From NCBI GenBank assembly GCA_910584695.1, contig CAJUBR010000022.1, forward strand, positions 1-37,498: a DNA stretch of 37,498 bases. Reading direction: 5' to 3'. Position numbers and translations under genes: made by a program. The notes under the pieces were generated by a model. That model saw only the letters and a list, made by a program, of their open reading frames with translations, was not told where the DNA came from and made no database searches. Below, piece after piece: positions 8,180 to 16,886 of the stretch; position 1 is the first letter of the stretch; every line of letters starts with the position of its first letter. Source of the DNA: an uncultured Lachnospiraceae bacterium. Lineage in GTDB: Bacteria > Bacillota > Clostridia > Lachnospirales > Lachnospiraceae.

Positions 8180-11104
8180 ATGAAAATAGGTTTGGATGTA
8201 GGTTCCACAACATTAAAATGTGTTGTTCTGGACGAAAAAGACCAGATTGTTTATAAGGATTATCAGAGACATTTTTCACAGATTACAAGAAAGACAGTAG
8301 GAATGTTAGAGGATATTATGAAGCAGTTTCCAAATGAAAAGGAAATGAGTCTTTGTATTTCAGGGTCTGCCGGAATGGGCATTGCAGAATCTTTAGGAAT
8401 CCCGTTTGAACAGGAAGTTTATGCCACAAGAGTAGCAGTAAACAAGCTGATTCCCAATACGGATGTGGTCATTGAATTAGGAGGCGAGGATGCCAAAATT
8501 TTATTTTTAACGGACGGGCTTGAGGTTAGGATGAACGGTTCCTGTGCCGGTGGTACAGGTGCATTTATTGATCAGATGGCAACTCTTTTAAATATGGAAG
8601 CCGGGGAGATGAATGAAGCAGCAAAGCATTACGAAAAAATCTATACGATTGCCAGCCGTTGTGGAGTATTTGCAAAATCTGATATTCAGCCATTGTTAAA
8701 TCAGGGAGCTCAGAAAAATGATATTGCAGCAAGTATTTTTTATGCGGTTGTGAACCAGACGATCGCAGGTCTTGCACAGGGACGTGAGATTAAGGGAAAA
8801 GTGGTGTATCTGGGAGGTCCTCTTACCTTTTTATCAGAACTGCGAAAGGCTTTTGATACAACATTAAAACTTACAGGGATTGCACCGGACCACTCGTTAT
8901 ATTTTGTTGCAATGGGAGCAGCCCTTAAGAAGGACGGTCAGGCATTTTTGTTAACGGATTTAGTAGATAAGATAAATGGATATACAGCAACAGGCGGCTA
9001 TGCTAGCTGTAAGCCGCTATTTACATCGAAAGAAGAATATGATGCATTTATAGACAGACACAAAAAAAATTCAGATCATATTAAGCAGGTAGAAAGCCTT
9101 ACAGGGTCCGCATATTTGGGTGTGGATGCAGGTTCCACAACGGTTAAGGCCGTTGTTATAGATGAAAATGCAGATATTTTATGTTCGGAATATCTTCCAA
9201 ACGGAGGGAATCCGGTACCGATTATTAAGGAATTTATGGAAAAACTTTACGAGAAGTATCCGGATATCCATATTGAAGCATCTGCAGTTACCGGATATGG
9301 TGAAGAGATGATCATGAATGCGTTTGGTGTGGATTTTGGTATTGTAGAGACTGTAGCTCATTTTACGGCCGCCAAGAAATTCCAGCCGGATGTAGATTTT
9401 ATTATTGATATTGGCGGACAGGATATAAAATGTTTTCAAATCCGTAATCATGCAATCGATAATATTTTCTTAAATGAGGCATGTTCTTCTGGATGTGGGT
9501 CTTTCCTGCAGACTTTTGCGGGTGCATTAGGATATAAAATCGACGAATTTGCAAAACGAGGTCTGTTTGCGGATAAACCGGTGGATCTTGGATCCCGGTG
9601 TACCGTATTTATGAATTCTTCCGTGAAGCAGGCGCAAAAAGATGGAGCTTCCATTGAAAATATTTCAGCCGGATTATCCATATCAGTTGTTAAGAATGCG
9701 TTATATAAGGTAATTCGTGCCGCATCTGCAAAGCAGTTAGGGGAACATATTGTTGTACAGGGCGGTACTTTTTTAAATAATGCCGTTTTACGTGCATTTG
9801 AACAGGAGATTGGGCATGACGTCGTGAGACCTGAGATTGCCGGGATTATGGGTGCATATGGTGCCGCATTATATGCCAAGGAGAATAATACTGGAAAGAG
9901 CACCATTTTAGATAAAGAAGGATTGAAAGGCTTTCAGCACGAAATTTCCATGACAACCTGTAAGGGTTGCAGCAATCATTGCAAATTAACGATCAATACC
10001 TTTGATAACGGAAGGCGGTTTGTCAGCGGTAACCGCTGTGATACACCGACTGCAAAGAAGGCAGAAGGGCCGCAGTATGATTTATATGATTATAAGTTAA
10101 AATTGTTAGAACAGTACAGGACTTCAGATATACCGAAAGAGCAGGCGAGGGGAACGATCGGAATTCCGATGGGACTTAATATGTATGAGCTGCTGCCGTT
10201 TTGGCATACGTTGTTTACAAAACTTGGGTTTAATATAGTGACTTCACCAAATTCCAGCAGAAGTCTTTATTTAAGCGGACAGCATACCATTCCCTCTGAT
10301 ACGGTATGTTTCCCTGCAAAGTTAATGCATGGTCATATAGAAGCATTATTAAAAGAAAAAACAGATGCCATTTTTTATCCATGCTTAAGCTATAATTTTG
10401 ACGAGGGATTAGGGGATAATCATTACAATTGTCCAGTTGTTGCCTATTATCCTGAGGTACTTGAGGCAAATGTAAAGGAGATCAAGAAGGTGAAATTTAT
10501 CTATGAATATCTGGGGATTCATAGAAGAAAGGATTTTACGAAAAAGTTCCATGCAGTTTTGGAAAAGTATTTTGGAAAGATAAAGCTTGCCGATGTAATG
10601 ATGGCATGTAATTATGCGTACGAGGAATATGATAAATATATGAGGCTGGTACGTATGGAGGGAAGAAAATATCTCCGCATTGCCAAAAGAGAAGACAGAC
10701 CGGTCATTATTCTGGCAGGTCGCCCATATCATTTAGATCCGGAGATTAATCATGGTATCAATAAGTTAATCTGTGATCTGGGTGCCGTTGTCGTGACGGA
10801 AGATTCGGTATCGGATATGATTCGTCATGTAGATACAAAGGTTTTAAATCAGTGGATGTATCATTCGCGTATGTATGCCGCCGCACAATATGTGGCAGAT
10901 GAGAAAGATCCTAATCTGAATCTCGTACAGCTGGTATCATTTGGCTGTGGAGTGGACGCTATCACAACGGATGAAGTGAGGAGGATTCTTGAGGAGAGTG
11001 GTAAAATATATACACAGATCAAGATTGATGAAATCACGAATCTTGGTGCGGTAAAGATTCGTCTTAGAAGCCTGTTTGCAGCAACAAAGCGGAAAGGAGA
11101 ATAA
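8180..11104 (+). CDS. Double-domain 2-hydroxyacyl-CoA dehydratase activase with DUF2229 region
   Basis: A 974-residue protein with two BcrAD/BadFG/HgdC-type ASKHA ATPase domains. Domain 1 starts with LDVGSTTLK and has NGSCAGGTGAF (Cys122) and SRCGVF (Cys161). Domain 2 starts near 313 with GVDAGSTTVK and has NEACSSGCGSF (Cys434/438) and SRCTVF (Cys474). In HgdC-type activases the equivalent cysteines hold a [4Fe-4S] cluster, and ATP hydrolysis drives low-potential electron transfer to a dehydratase. From about 590 a DUF2229-type region begins with CKGCSNHC (Cys594, 597, 601) and Cys620. Such proteins are oxygen-sensitive and common in anaerobes; their substrate is unknown. The next gene starts 4 bases after its stop codon, indicating one transcript. 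In many Firmicutes, as I recall, these modules form one polypeptide with the next gene; here they are separate. Confidence 0.88.
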   Translation: MKIGLDVGSTTLKCVVLDEKDQIVYKDYQRHFSQITRKTVGMLEDIMKQFPNEKEMSLCISGSAGMGIAESLGIPFEQEVYATRVAVNKLIPNTDVVIELGGEDAKILFLTDGLEVRMNGSCAGGTGAFIDQMATLLNMEAGEMNEAAKHYEKIYTIASRCGVFAKSDIQPLLNQGAQKNDIAASIFYAVVNQTIAGLAQGREIKGKVVYLGGPLTFLSELRKAFDTTLKLTGIAPDHSLYFVAMGAALKKDGQAFLLTDLVDKINGYTATGGYASCKPLFTSKEEYDAFIDRHKKNSDHIKQVESLTGSAYLGVDAGSTTVKAVVIDENADILCSEYLPNGGNPVPIIKEFMEKLYEKYPDIHIEASAVTGYGEEMIMNAFGVDFGIVETVAHFTAAKKFQPDVDFIIDIGGQDIKCFQIRNHAIDNIFLNEACSSGCGSFLQTFAGALGYKIDEFAKRGLFADKPVDLGSRCTVFMNSSVKQAQKDGASIENISAGLSISVVKNALYKVIRAASAKQLGEHIVVQGGTFLNNAVLRAFEQEIGHDVVRPEIAGIMGAYGAALYAKENNTGKSTILDKEGLKGFQHEISMTTCKGCSNHCKLTINTFDNGRRFVSGNRCDTPTAKKAEGPQYDLYDYKLKLLEQYRTSDIPKEQARGTIGIPMGLNMYELLPFWHTLFTKLGFNIVTSPNSSRSLYLSGQHTIPSDTVCFPAKLMHGHIEALLKEKTDAIFYPCLSYNFDEGLGDNHYNCPVVAYYPEVLEANVKEIKKVKFIYEYLGIHRRKDFTKKFHAVLEKYFGKIKLADVMMACNYAYEEYDKYMRLVRMEGRKYLRIAKREDRPVIILAGRPYHLDPEINHGINKLICDLGAVVVTEDSVSDMIRHVDTKVLNQWMYHSRMYAAAQYVADEKDPNLNLVQLVSFGCGVDAITTDEVRRILEESGKIYTQIKIDEITNLGAVKIRLRSLFAATKRKGE

Positions 11105-11108
11105 GGCT

Positions 11109-12404
11109 ATGAGTGAAAATATGGGACAAAAAAGCGTGAATACTGGGAGCCATGATTTTGTAAGTGATACCCGTGTAGAATTTACAAAAGAAATGCGCAA
11201 AGAGTATACAATTCTGATTCCCGATATGCTTCCGGTACATTTTAAACTGCTGCGCAATATTCTTAGCCAGCATGGGTATCGTGTTGGATTGTTGAAAAAT
11301 ACAGGAAGGCGGGTGGTGGATACCGGTCTTAAATATGTGCATAATGATACCTGTTATCCGGCACTTTTGGTGATTGGACAGATGATCAGTGCACTGCAGA
11401 GTGGAAAATATGATCTAAATAAAGTCGCATTAATGATTACACAGACAGGTGGAGGGTGCAGGGCCTCTAACTATATTCATTTACTGCGTAAGGCATTACA
11501 AAAAGCAGGACTTGGGCACGTACCTGTCATTTCGTTAAATATTTCAGGTCTGGAGTCCAACAGCGGATTTTCCCTTACACCGGAGATTATTTATCAGGCT
11601 CTGATCGGATTAACTTATGGTGATCTGTTCATGCTTTTAAAAAACCAGACCCGTTCTTATGAGATAAATAAAGGGGATGCGGACGCATTGATTGAAAAAT
11701 GGGTAAAAGAACTTTCCGGTCAGCTAAAACGGAGAAAAGGCTATACTTTAAAGGGTATGGAAAGAAATATGAAAGCAATTGTGGAGGATTTTACCCAGAT
11801 ACCGCTTAACAAGGTGAAGAAAACGAAAGTCGGAATTGTTGGGGAGATTTATGTTAAATATTCTTCTATGGCAAATAACGATCTGGAAAATTTCTTAGTG
11901 GAGCAGGATTGTGAGGTAATGGTTCCGGGCGTTATGGGATTTATGATGTTTAAAATTGATAACCGGATTGAAGACATTAACCTGTATGGCGGGAATATCG
12001 CAAAGAAAAAAGCGATCCAGGCACTTATGAAATATTGTGAAATGCTGGAAAAAGCTTTGTATGAATCTGTTTCAAAATATAGTGATTTTCTTCCACCGTC
12101 AAGATATGCACATATTAAATCCTTAATTAATGGAGTCGTTGGACTTGGCAATAAGATGGGAGAGGGGTGGCTGCTTACAGCGGAAATGTTAGAGCTTGCA
12201 GAGATCGGATATGAGAACATTATCTGTGCACAGCCATTTGGCTGTCTGCCGAATCATATTGTAGGAAAAGGCATGATTCGTAAAGTAAAAGAAATTTATC
12301 CGAAAGCCAATATTGTACCAATTGATTACGATCCGGGGGCAACAAAGGTGAATCAGGAAAATCGTATTAAATTAATGATTTCAGTAGCAAGAGAAGAAGA
12401 ATAG
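11109..12404 (+). CDS. 2-hydroxyacyl-CoA dehydratase-like (HgdB/DUF2229-associated) protein
   Basis: A 431-residue soluble protein resembling the Fe-S subunit fold of 2-hydroxyacyl-CoA dehydratases and double-cubane cluster proteins. The conserved cysteines that could ligate a cluster are Cys82 (HNDTCYPA), Cys117 (GGGCRASNY), Cys373 and Cys379 (CAQPFGC). The ATG at 11109 is chosen because AAGGAGA lies 8 bases upstream; the frame is also open to 11076 inside the activase gene. It probably receives electrons from the activase encoded just before it. The natural substrate is not evident: no CoA-transferase, acyl-CoA dehydrogenase or second dehydratase subunit is nearby, so a classic amino-acid fermentation pathway is not supported. 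The 90-aa gene follows 11 bases later. Confidence 0.82.
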   Translation: MSENMGQKSVNTGSHDFVSDTRVEFTKEMRKEYTILIPDMLPVHFKLLRNILSQHGYRVGLLKNTGRRVVDTGLKYVHNDTCYPALLVIGQMISALQSGKYDLNKVALMITQTGGGCRASNYIHLLRKALQKAGLGHVPVISLNISGLESNSGFSLTPEIIYQALIGLTYGDLFMLLKNQTRSYEINKGDADALIEKWVKELSGQLKRRKGYTLKGMERNMKAIVEDFTQIPLNKVKKTKVGIVGEIYVKYSSMANNDLENFLVEQDCEVMVPGVMGFMMFKIDNRIEDINLYGGNIAKKKAIQALMKYCEMLEKALYESVSKYSDFLPPSRYAHIKSLINGVVGLGNKMGEGWLLTAEMLELAEIGYENIICAQPFGCLPNHIVGKGMIRKVKEIYPKANIVPIDYDPGATKVNQENRIKLMISVAREEE

Positions 12405-12415
12405 AAGAGGTGATT

Positions 12416-12688
12416 ATGTTTCGGATTTGGGGAAAAATAATGAAAGACAACAGGCTGGTGAAGGATACGGTAATCTGTATTGAAGATGACACAATGTCCC
12501 GAACAAAGAAAGTTTATCAGGCATTGGAGCAGATCTGCTATGAATTTGACCTGGCAAAACCAATCTGGCTAGACACCAATAAAGAAGATTTTATCCGGCA
12601 TGCGAGAACCAAATTTACAAAGGATAGTTTTGTGGAGGAGACGGATTTTGATTATCTTGATTTTCAGTTGATTGAGGAGGATTATTAG
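12416..12688 (+). CDS. Conserved 90-aa acidic protein of unknown function
   Basis: A small soluble protein beginning MFRIWGKIMKDNRL and ending with an acidic tail (LIEEDY). There are no membrane helices or signal peptide, and only two cysteines (in VICIEDD and EQICYEF). The ATG at 12416 has GAGGTG 5 bases upstream; an in-frame GTG at 12410 overlaps that site and is less likely. It follows the dehydratase-like gene by 11 bases and so is almost certainly co-transcribed with the activase cluster. I recall similar short proteins next to these activases in other Lachnospiraceae but know no named domain. A small accessory or maturation partner of the Fe-S proteins is possible; this is a guess from position only. 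Confidence 0.72.
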   Translation: MFRIWGKIMKDNRLVKDTVICIEDDTMSRTKKVYQALEQICYEFDLAKPIWLDTNKEDFIRHARTKFTKDSFVEETDFDYLDFQLIEEDY

Positions 12689-12860
12689 ATTTTAATATAA
12701 CGAATCATATAATCTGTCTGTTTTTGTGTGCAGCGTTGTTGTCAAAAGGTATAGGTTTACTACGTCTCAATCCCCCGCTTTGGATACAGAAACATTTTGT
12801 GTTAGATAGCCGATTATAAATAATTCGATGTACCGAGAATCACAAATTTACAACAAGGAT

Positions 12861-12892
12861 GTCACATTTTAGTCACAAAACACTGTTAGGAT
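12861..12892 (+). promoter_or_regulatory. Possible activator-type promoter of htrA with GTCACA direct repeats
   Basis: Two copies of GTCACA (12861-12866 and 12872-12877) are 11 bases apart, one helical turn. They lie at the -35 position of an extended -10, TGTTAGGAT (12884-12892). There is no good -35 hexamer. Direct repeats of this period are typical of OmpR-family response regulators, which would fit an envelope-stress protease. No two-component genes are in the window. Confidence 0.4.
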
Positions 12893-12903
12893 AGCAGATA
12901 TAA

Positions 12904-12922
12904 GATAACAGATATCGTTATC
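12904..12922. repeat. Inverted repeat in the htrA leader
   Basis: GATAAC (12904-12909) and GTTATC (12917-12922) flank a 7-base centre, between the putative -10 and the htrA start. It may be a small operator or a hairpin in the 5' leader. The evidence is only the symmetry. Confidence 0.3.
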
Positions 12923-12950
12923 GATAGCAGTGGAAAGGCAGGTTTTGGTT

Positions 12951-14555
12951 ATGAAAAACGAAAATAACAATTTAAATCAGGAGTCAGGTTCGACATATCA
13001 TTATGGAAGAAATGAGAATCCTTTTGGAAGAGAAGATGTATCGGGAAGAACGACTTTTGAAAACGGAAATACAGGAAGTAATTCATCTGCAAATGATAAT
13101 GGGAATCATACGGAGAACATCTATTATCAGAATGCTTCACAGAATTCTTCGTCAGCCGGGGCGAAAAGTACCAATCCGTACAAACAGGGTAGTGTTTATG
13201 GACAAGGCATTTACACGGGAAATGATTTTGCGGCGGATGAGATTCCGAAGAAGAAAAAGGCAGGGAAAGAAAAGAAGCCTTCAAAGGGAATGGCAAAAAA
13301 GATTATAAAATTTACTGCGTCAGCCGCGGCTTTTGGTCTTATTGCCGGCAGTGTTATGGTAGGAGTAAATGCAGTGGGTAGCCATTTTTTTGACAGTGGT
13401 GCAAAGACGGCACAGATTGGAACGGTAACACCTACGGATACTGGGAACCGGCAAGAATCAAAAAACAGCGTTTCCCAAGTTGTGGAGGAAGTAACACCAT
13501 CCATTGTCGCCATTACAAGTACTTCTGTCCAGACGGTTCGTTCCTGGTTTCAGTCCTATGAGCAGGAGGTGAGCGGTTCCGGTTCCGGTATTATTATCGG
13601 ACAAACAGACGATGAAATTATGCTGGTAACGAATTATCATGTAATAGAAGGAGCAAAGGAACTTACCGTAGCGTTCTGTGATAAATCTGCAGTAGCGGCA
13701 ACGGTGAAAGGATATGATGAAGCAGCAGATCTGGCAGTGCTCACAGTTAATACAAAGGATATGGAAAAAGATACATTGTCACAGATTAAGGTGGCAGCAT
13801 TAGGTTCTTCGGAAGACCTCAAGGTAGGGGAAGCCGCAATTGCCATTGGTAATGCGTTGGGATATGGCCAGTCTGTAACAGGTGGTTATATTAGTGCATT
13901 AGATCGTGAAGTAGAGCTGGAGAATAAGACGATGACATTACTGCAGACAGATGCAGCAATCAATCCTGGTAACAGTGGTGGTGCTTTGTTAAACGAAAAT
14001 GGTGAAGTGATTGGTATTAATACCGTAAAATATGTTGACAGTACGGTAGAAGGTATGGGATATGCGATTCCGATTTCAACAGCCATTCCGATTATTAATG
14101 ATTTGATGAATCAGGAGGTCATTAAAGAGAGTGAGCAGGGATATCTGGGTATCCGGGGAAATGATGTTACGGATGAATATACACAGGGCTTTAACATGCC
14201 AAATGGAGTTTATGTTGTTAAGATTGTAGAAGATTCCCCGGCAGATCAATGCGGCTTGAAGGCAGGTGATATTATTACTAAGTTTGGTGACAGGGATGTT
14301 ACAAGTATGGATGCATTAGAGCGTATTTTATCCAATAGAAAAGCCGGTGAAAAAATTAAAATGACGGTACAGCGCAATGATGAAAAGGGTGAATATGAGG
14401 AGGTCACCTTAGAAGTAACATTGGGTGCAAAGAAAGATATGCCAAAGGATAACAGTAATCAAAAGAGTAGTGAAGAAAGTACAGAAGACAACAGGCAGCA
14501 GATGATTCCGGACGATGGAATCGAAAACTGGAATCCATTTCAGCCAAACAATTAA
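12951..14555 (+). CDS. htrA: HtrA/DegP-type membrane-anchored serine protease with PDZ domain
   Basis: A 534-residue envelope quality-control protease. A long Asn/Ser/Gly-rich cytoplasmic N-terminus (about 1-100) and a Lys-rich segment precede a single membrane helix (about 121-143). The trypsin-like domain has the triad His230 (TNYHVIEG), Asp260 (AADLAVL) and Ser342 (NPGNSGGAL). One PDZ domain follows (about 400-485, GVYVVKIVEDSPADQCGLKAG). The tail is polar and acidic, ending WNPFQPNN. The ATG at 12951 is chosen over an in-frame GTG at 12930, which lacks a ribosome binding site; AAGGCAGG stands before 12951, a moderate site. The gene is monocistronic, with a terminator right after it. Known homologues degrade misfolded secreted proteins and are under two-component control. 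Confidence 0.93.
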   Translation: MKNENNNLNQESGSTYHYGRNENPFGREDVSGRTTFENGNTGSNSSANDNGNHTENIYYQNASQNSSSAGAKSTNPYKQGSVYGQGIYTGNDFAADEIPKKKKAGKEKKPSKGMAKKIIKFTASAAAFGLIAGSVMVGVNAVGSHFFDSGAKTAQIGTVTPTDTGNRQESKNSVSQVVEEVTPSIVAITSTSVQTVRSWFQSYEQEVSGSGSGIIIGQTDDEIMLVTNYHVIEGAKELTVAFCDKSAVAATVKGYDEAADLAVLTVNTKDMEKDTLSQIKVAALGSSEDLKVGEAAIAIGNALGYGQSVTGGYISALDREVELENKTMTLLQTDAAINPGNSGGALLNENGEVIGINTVKYVDSTVEGMGYAIPISTAIPIINDLMNQEVIKESEQGYLGIRGNDVTDEYTQGFNMPNGVYVVKIVEDSPADQCGLKAGDIITKFGDRDVTSMDALERILSNRKAGEKIKMTVQRNDEKGEYEEVTLEVTLGAKKDMPKDNSNQKSSEESTEDNRQQMIPDDGIENWNPFQPNN

Positions 14556-14572
14556 ATAATATTGAAAAGATC

Positions 14573-14601
14573 AGGGATCACCTTTAAGGTGGTCCTTTTT
14601 T
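14573..14601 (+). terminator. Terminator of htrA
   Basis: The stem AGGGATCACCT / AGGTGGTCCT has a very tight loop and two G-U pairs, followed by seven T. It starts 18 bases after the htrA stop codon. Confidence 0.85.
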
Positions 14602-14696
14602 ACTTTATAGGAAGGGCTGCCCTGTGGAATCAAAAATGCTCTGCTGGAGTCATTTGTGAATATAATGTGAACTTTGAATAAAATTGAAATAAGAAC

Positions 14697-14725
14697 TTGA
14701 CTATTAGTCATTTTTAGTATATATT
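14697..14725 (+). promoter_or_regulatory. Promoter of the MMPL-heptad-TetR operon
   Basis: TTGACT (14697-14702), a 17-base spacer, then TATATT (14720-14725). A perfect inverted repeat, TGACTA-T-TAGTCA (14698-14710), overlaps the -35 and is a likely repressor site. Confidence 0.65.
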
Positions 14726-14736
14726 ATCATTTAATA

Positions 14737-14753
14737 AATGACCAATATTCATT
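14737..14753. promoter_or_regulatory. TetR-type operator downstream of the MMPL promoter
   Basis: AATGA-N7-TCATT is an inverted repeat just after the -10, where the transcript starts. Its half-site AATGA(C) resembles the TGACTA/TAGTCA repeat over the -35, which suggests two sites for one regulator. The tetR gene at the end of the operon is the natural candidate, making an autoregulatory loop. Confidence 0.5.
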
Positions 14754-14772
14754 TTTGGAAAGGAGACATAAA

Positions 14773-15249
14773 ATGATTGCAGTAGGAAAATGGATTACAA
14801 AGCACAAAACACTTATTATTATTCTAAGTATTCTGTTACTGATTCCGTCTGTTATAGGAATGGCAAAGACCAAAACGAATTATGATCTGTTAAGCTATCT
14901 TCCGGATACTCTGGAAACGGTATCCGGTCAGGATATCATGGTAGATGAGTTCGGAATGGGTGCATTTTCAATGGTAATCGTTGAAAATATGGATATGAAA
15001 GACGTCAGTGCTTTAAAAGAAGAAATTAAAGATGTTCAGCATGTGAGTGATGTACTTTGGTATGACAGTGTAATGGATATCTCAGTTCCTGTAGAAATGC
15101 TGCCACAGGAAGTGAAAGACGTACTGTTTCATGGAGATGCAACGATGCTGATTGTATTATTTGATGATACGACTTCAGCAGATCATTCTATGCAGGCAGT
15201 AACCGATTTGAGAAAACTGGTTGGAGAAAATGTTTCATATCCGGGATGA
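14773..15249 (+). CDS. MMPL-family exporter, N-terminal part (frameshifted)
   Basis: The 158 residues cover TM1 (about 13-30), the LLSYLPD segment typical of MMPL proteins and most of the first extracytoplasmic domain. The frame then ends at TGA 15247-15249 with the non-homologous residues VSYPG. In the other frame the DNA just before the stop reads C-F-I-S-G-M-T, exactly what an MMPL protein should have before GLVTDIKDL, so one base appears to be missing around 15229-15234. The ATG at 14773 is preceded by AAGGAGA; a TTG at 14755 is in frame but overlaps the operator. Alone this fragment cannot transport, because the proton-relay residues are in the second part. It is either an inactivated gene, a sequencing error or a genuine two-piece pump. 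Confidence 0.85.
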   Translation: MIAVGKWITKHKTLIIILSILLLIPSVIGMAKTKTNYDLLSYLPDTLETVSGQDIMVDEFGMGAFSMVIVENMDMKDVSALKEEIKDVQHVSDVLWYDSVMDISVPVEMLPQEVKDVLFHGDATMLIVLFDDTTSADHSMQAVTDLRKLVGENVSYPG

Positions 15250-16886
15250 CCGGACTGGTAACCGATATTAAAGATCTGGCCCTTAGTGAGATTCCCATTT
15301 ATGTTGTGATTGCGGCATTATTTACGTTTGTTGTATTGATGATTACGATGGATTCTTTTGTTACACCATTTATTTTTCTGGGCGGAATCGGGCTTTCTGT
15401 TCTCTATAATTTAGGAAGCAATTATTTTCTAGGTGAGACCAGTTATATTACAACAGCCCTGACAGCAGTTTTACAGTTAGGTGTTACAATGGATTATTCT
15501 ATCTTTCTTTTAGAGAGTTTCCGGGCAAATAAAGAGAGGTTTCCGGATGACAAAGAACGAGCAATGGCACATGCTATTTCGAATACGTTCCGTTCAGTAT
15601 GCGGCAGTTCTCTTACAACAGTAGCGGGTTTTATAGCACTTTGTGCTATGACCTTTGCACTGGGCCGGGATTTAGGCATTGTAATGTCAAAGGGTGTTGT
15701 AATCGGTGTTATCGTCTGTGTCACCCTGCTGCCTTGTCTGATTCTTGTATTCGATAAATGGATTGAAAAATGGTCCCATAGAGAATTGCTGCCGGCATTT
15801 CATAGGCTGTCCGATGCGATTATAAAATATAGATGGATTGCAATCATTGTTTTTGTGATCGGTATCATACCGGCTACTTATGGCAATAATCACGTATCAA
15901 TATACTATAATCTGGACAGGGGACTGCCGGATGATATCCCGTCAGCCATAGCAAATAAGAAGCTGGAAGATGAGTTCAATATGAATGTAATGCATATTGT
16001 TATGCTTCCGTCCGGGATGGATTCGAAGGAAAAGACAGAAGCAATTAAGGAGATGGAGGTAGTAGAGGGTGTAAAGTGGGTAGTTGGTATGAATTCATTT
16101 TTAGGAGCTAATGTTCCGGAGTCCATGGTACCTAAGGAATACAAAGAAATGCTATCTAGTGACAGCTATGAACTTATGTTTGTATGCTCTAATTATAAAA
16201 CAGCCTCCGATGAAGTAAACCGGCAGATTAAGCAACTAAATGATATTGTTAAAAAAGTGGATTCATCTTCTATGGTAATCGGTGAGGCTCCCCTTACAAA
16301 GGATCTGATGGATGTCACCAATGTCGATTTAAAAAATGTTAACTATTTGTCCATTATAGCGATTTTTATTATTATTATGGTTACGTTTAAATCAATCTCA
16401 TTGCCAGTTGTTTTAGTATCGGTGATTGAATTTGCCATTTTTATCAATATGGCAGTTCCCTACTATAGCAATACACCTCTTGTATTTGTGGCAAGTATTG
16501 TGATTGGGAGTATACAGTTAGGAGCAACTGTAGATTATGCAATTCTTATGACAAGCCGTTATCATAAAGAACGGACGAAGGGTGCCGGTAAATCAGAAGC
16601 GGTATCCATTGCACATAAGGCATCCATTAAATCCATTATTATCAGTGGTTCCTGCTTTTTTGCAGCTACTTTTGGTATTACCTTATATTCCAGTATTGAT
16701 ATGATTGGTTCTATATGTACATTACTGGCAAGAGGAGCTGTGATCAGCGTTATCGTAGTAATTTGCATTTTACCTGCGATGCTTTGGCTTTTCGATCCGG
16801 TTATCTGTAAGACGACCTGGGATTTGAGACATGTTAAAATTGGTAAAGTAAAACCTGCCAAGACGATAGAAAAGGTTAGAGAGTGA
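15246..16886 (+). CDS. MMPL-family exporter, C-terminal part (frameshifted)
   Basis: The 546 residues carry TM2-TM12 and the second extracytoplasmic domain of an MMPL transporter. Both Asp-Tyr pairs that form the proton relay of MmpL proteins are present: Asp83-Tyr84 (GVTMDYSIFLLES) and Asp430-Tyr431 (GATVDYAILMTSRY). The first possible ATG (15246) overlaps the TGA of the first part as ATGA. No proper ribosome binding site precedes it (only GGAG 20 bases upstream), so translation would depend on re-initiation. The frame is open upstream of the ATG and encodes the expected C-F-I-S-G residues, so this is a broken single gene rather than two ancestral genes. The rest is intact, with no further lesion, suggesting a recent change or an assembly error. 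It is followed by the heptad-repeat gene. Confidence 0.87.
   Translation: MTGLVTDIKDLALSEIPIYVVIAALFTFVVLMITMDSFVTPFIFLGGIGLSVLYNLGSNYFLGETSYITTALTAVLQLGVTMDYSIFLLESFRANKERFPDDKERAMAHAISNTFRSVCGSSLTTVAGFIALCAMTFALGRDLGIVMSKGVVIGVIVCVTLLPCLILVFDKWIEKWSHRELLPAFHRLSDAIIKYRWIAIIVFVIGIIPATYGNNHVSIYYNLDRGLPDDIPSAIANKKLEDEFNMNVMHIVMLPSGMDSKEKTEAIKEMEVVEGVKWVVGMNSFLGANVPESMVPKEYKEMLSSDSYELMFVCSNYKTASDEVNRQIKQLNDIVKKVDSSSMVIGEAPLTKDLMDVTNVDLKNVNYLSIIAIFIIIMVTFKSISLPVVLVSVIEFAIFINMAVPYYSNTPLVFVASIVIGSIQLGATVDYAILMTSRYHKERTKGAGKSEAVSIAHKASIKSIIISGSCFFAATFGITLYSSIDMIGSICTLLARGAVISVIVVICILPAMLWLFDPVICKTTWDLRHVKIGKVKPAKTIEKVRE

Noticed and set aside
8004..8279. 91-aa minus-strand frame across the gap before the activase gene
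   Set aside because: It overlaps the start of the activase gene and the inverted repeat, has no recognisable domain and no ribosome binding site.
9448..9906. 152-aa minus-strand frame inside the activase gene
   Set aside because: It lies fully inside a well-supported gene with Fe-S motifs on the other strand and has no start signals of its own.
13003..13308. 101-aa plus-strand frame inside htrA
   Set aside because: It is an out-of-frame reading of the low-complexity N-terminus of the protease, rich in Arg and Glu as a shadow of AGA/GAA codons.
15221..15249. Programmed -1 frameshift joining the two MMPL parts
   Set aside because: There is no X-XXY-YYZ heptamer in the right frame and no clear downstream pseudoknot; loss of one base explains the data more simply.
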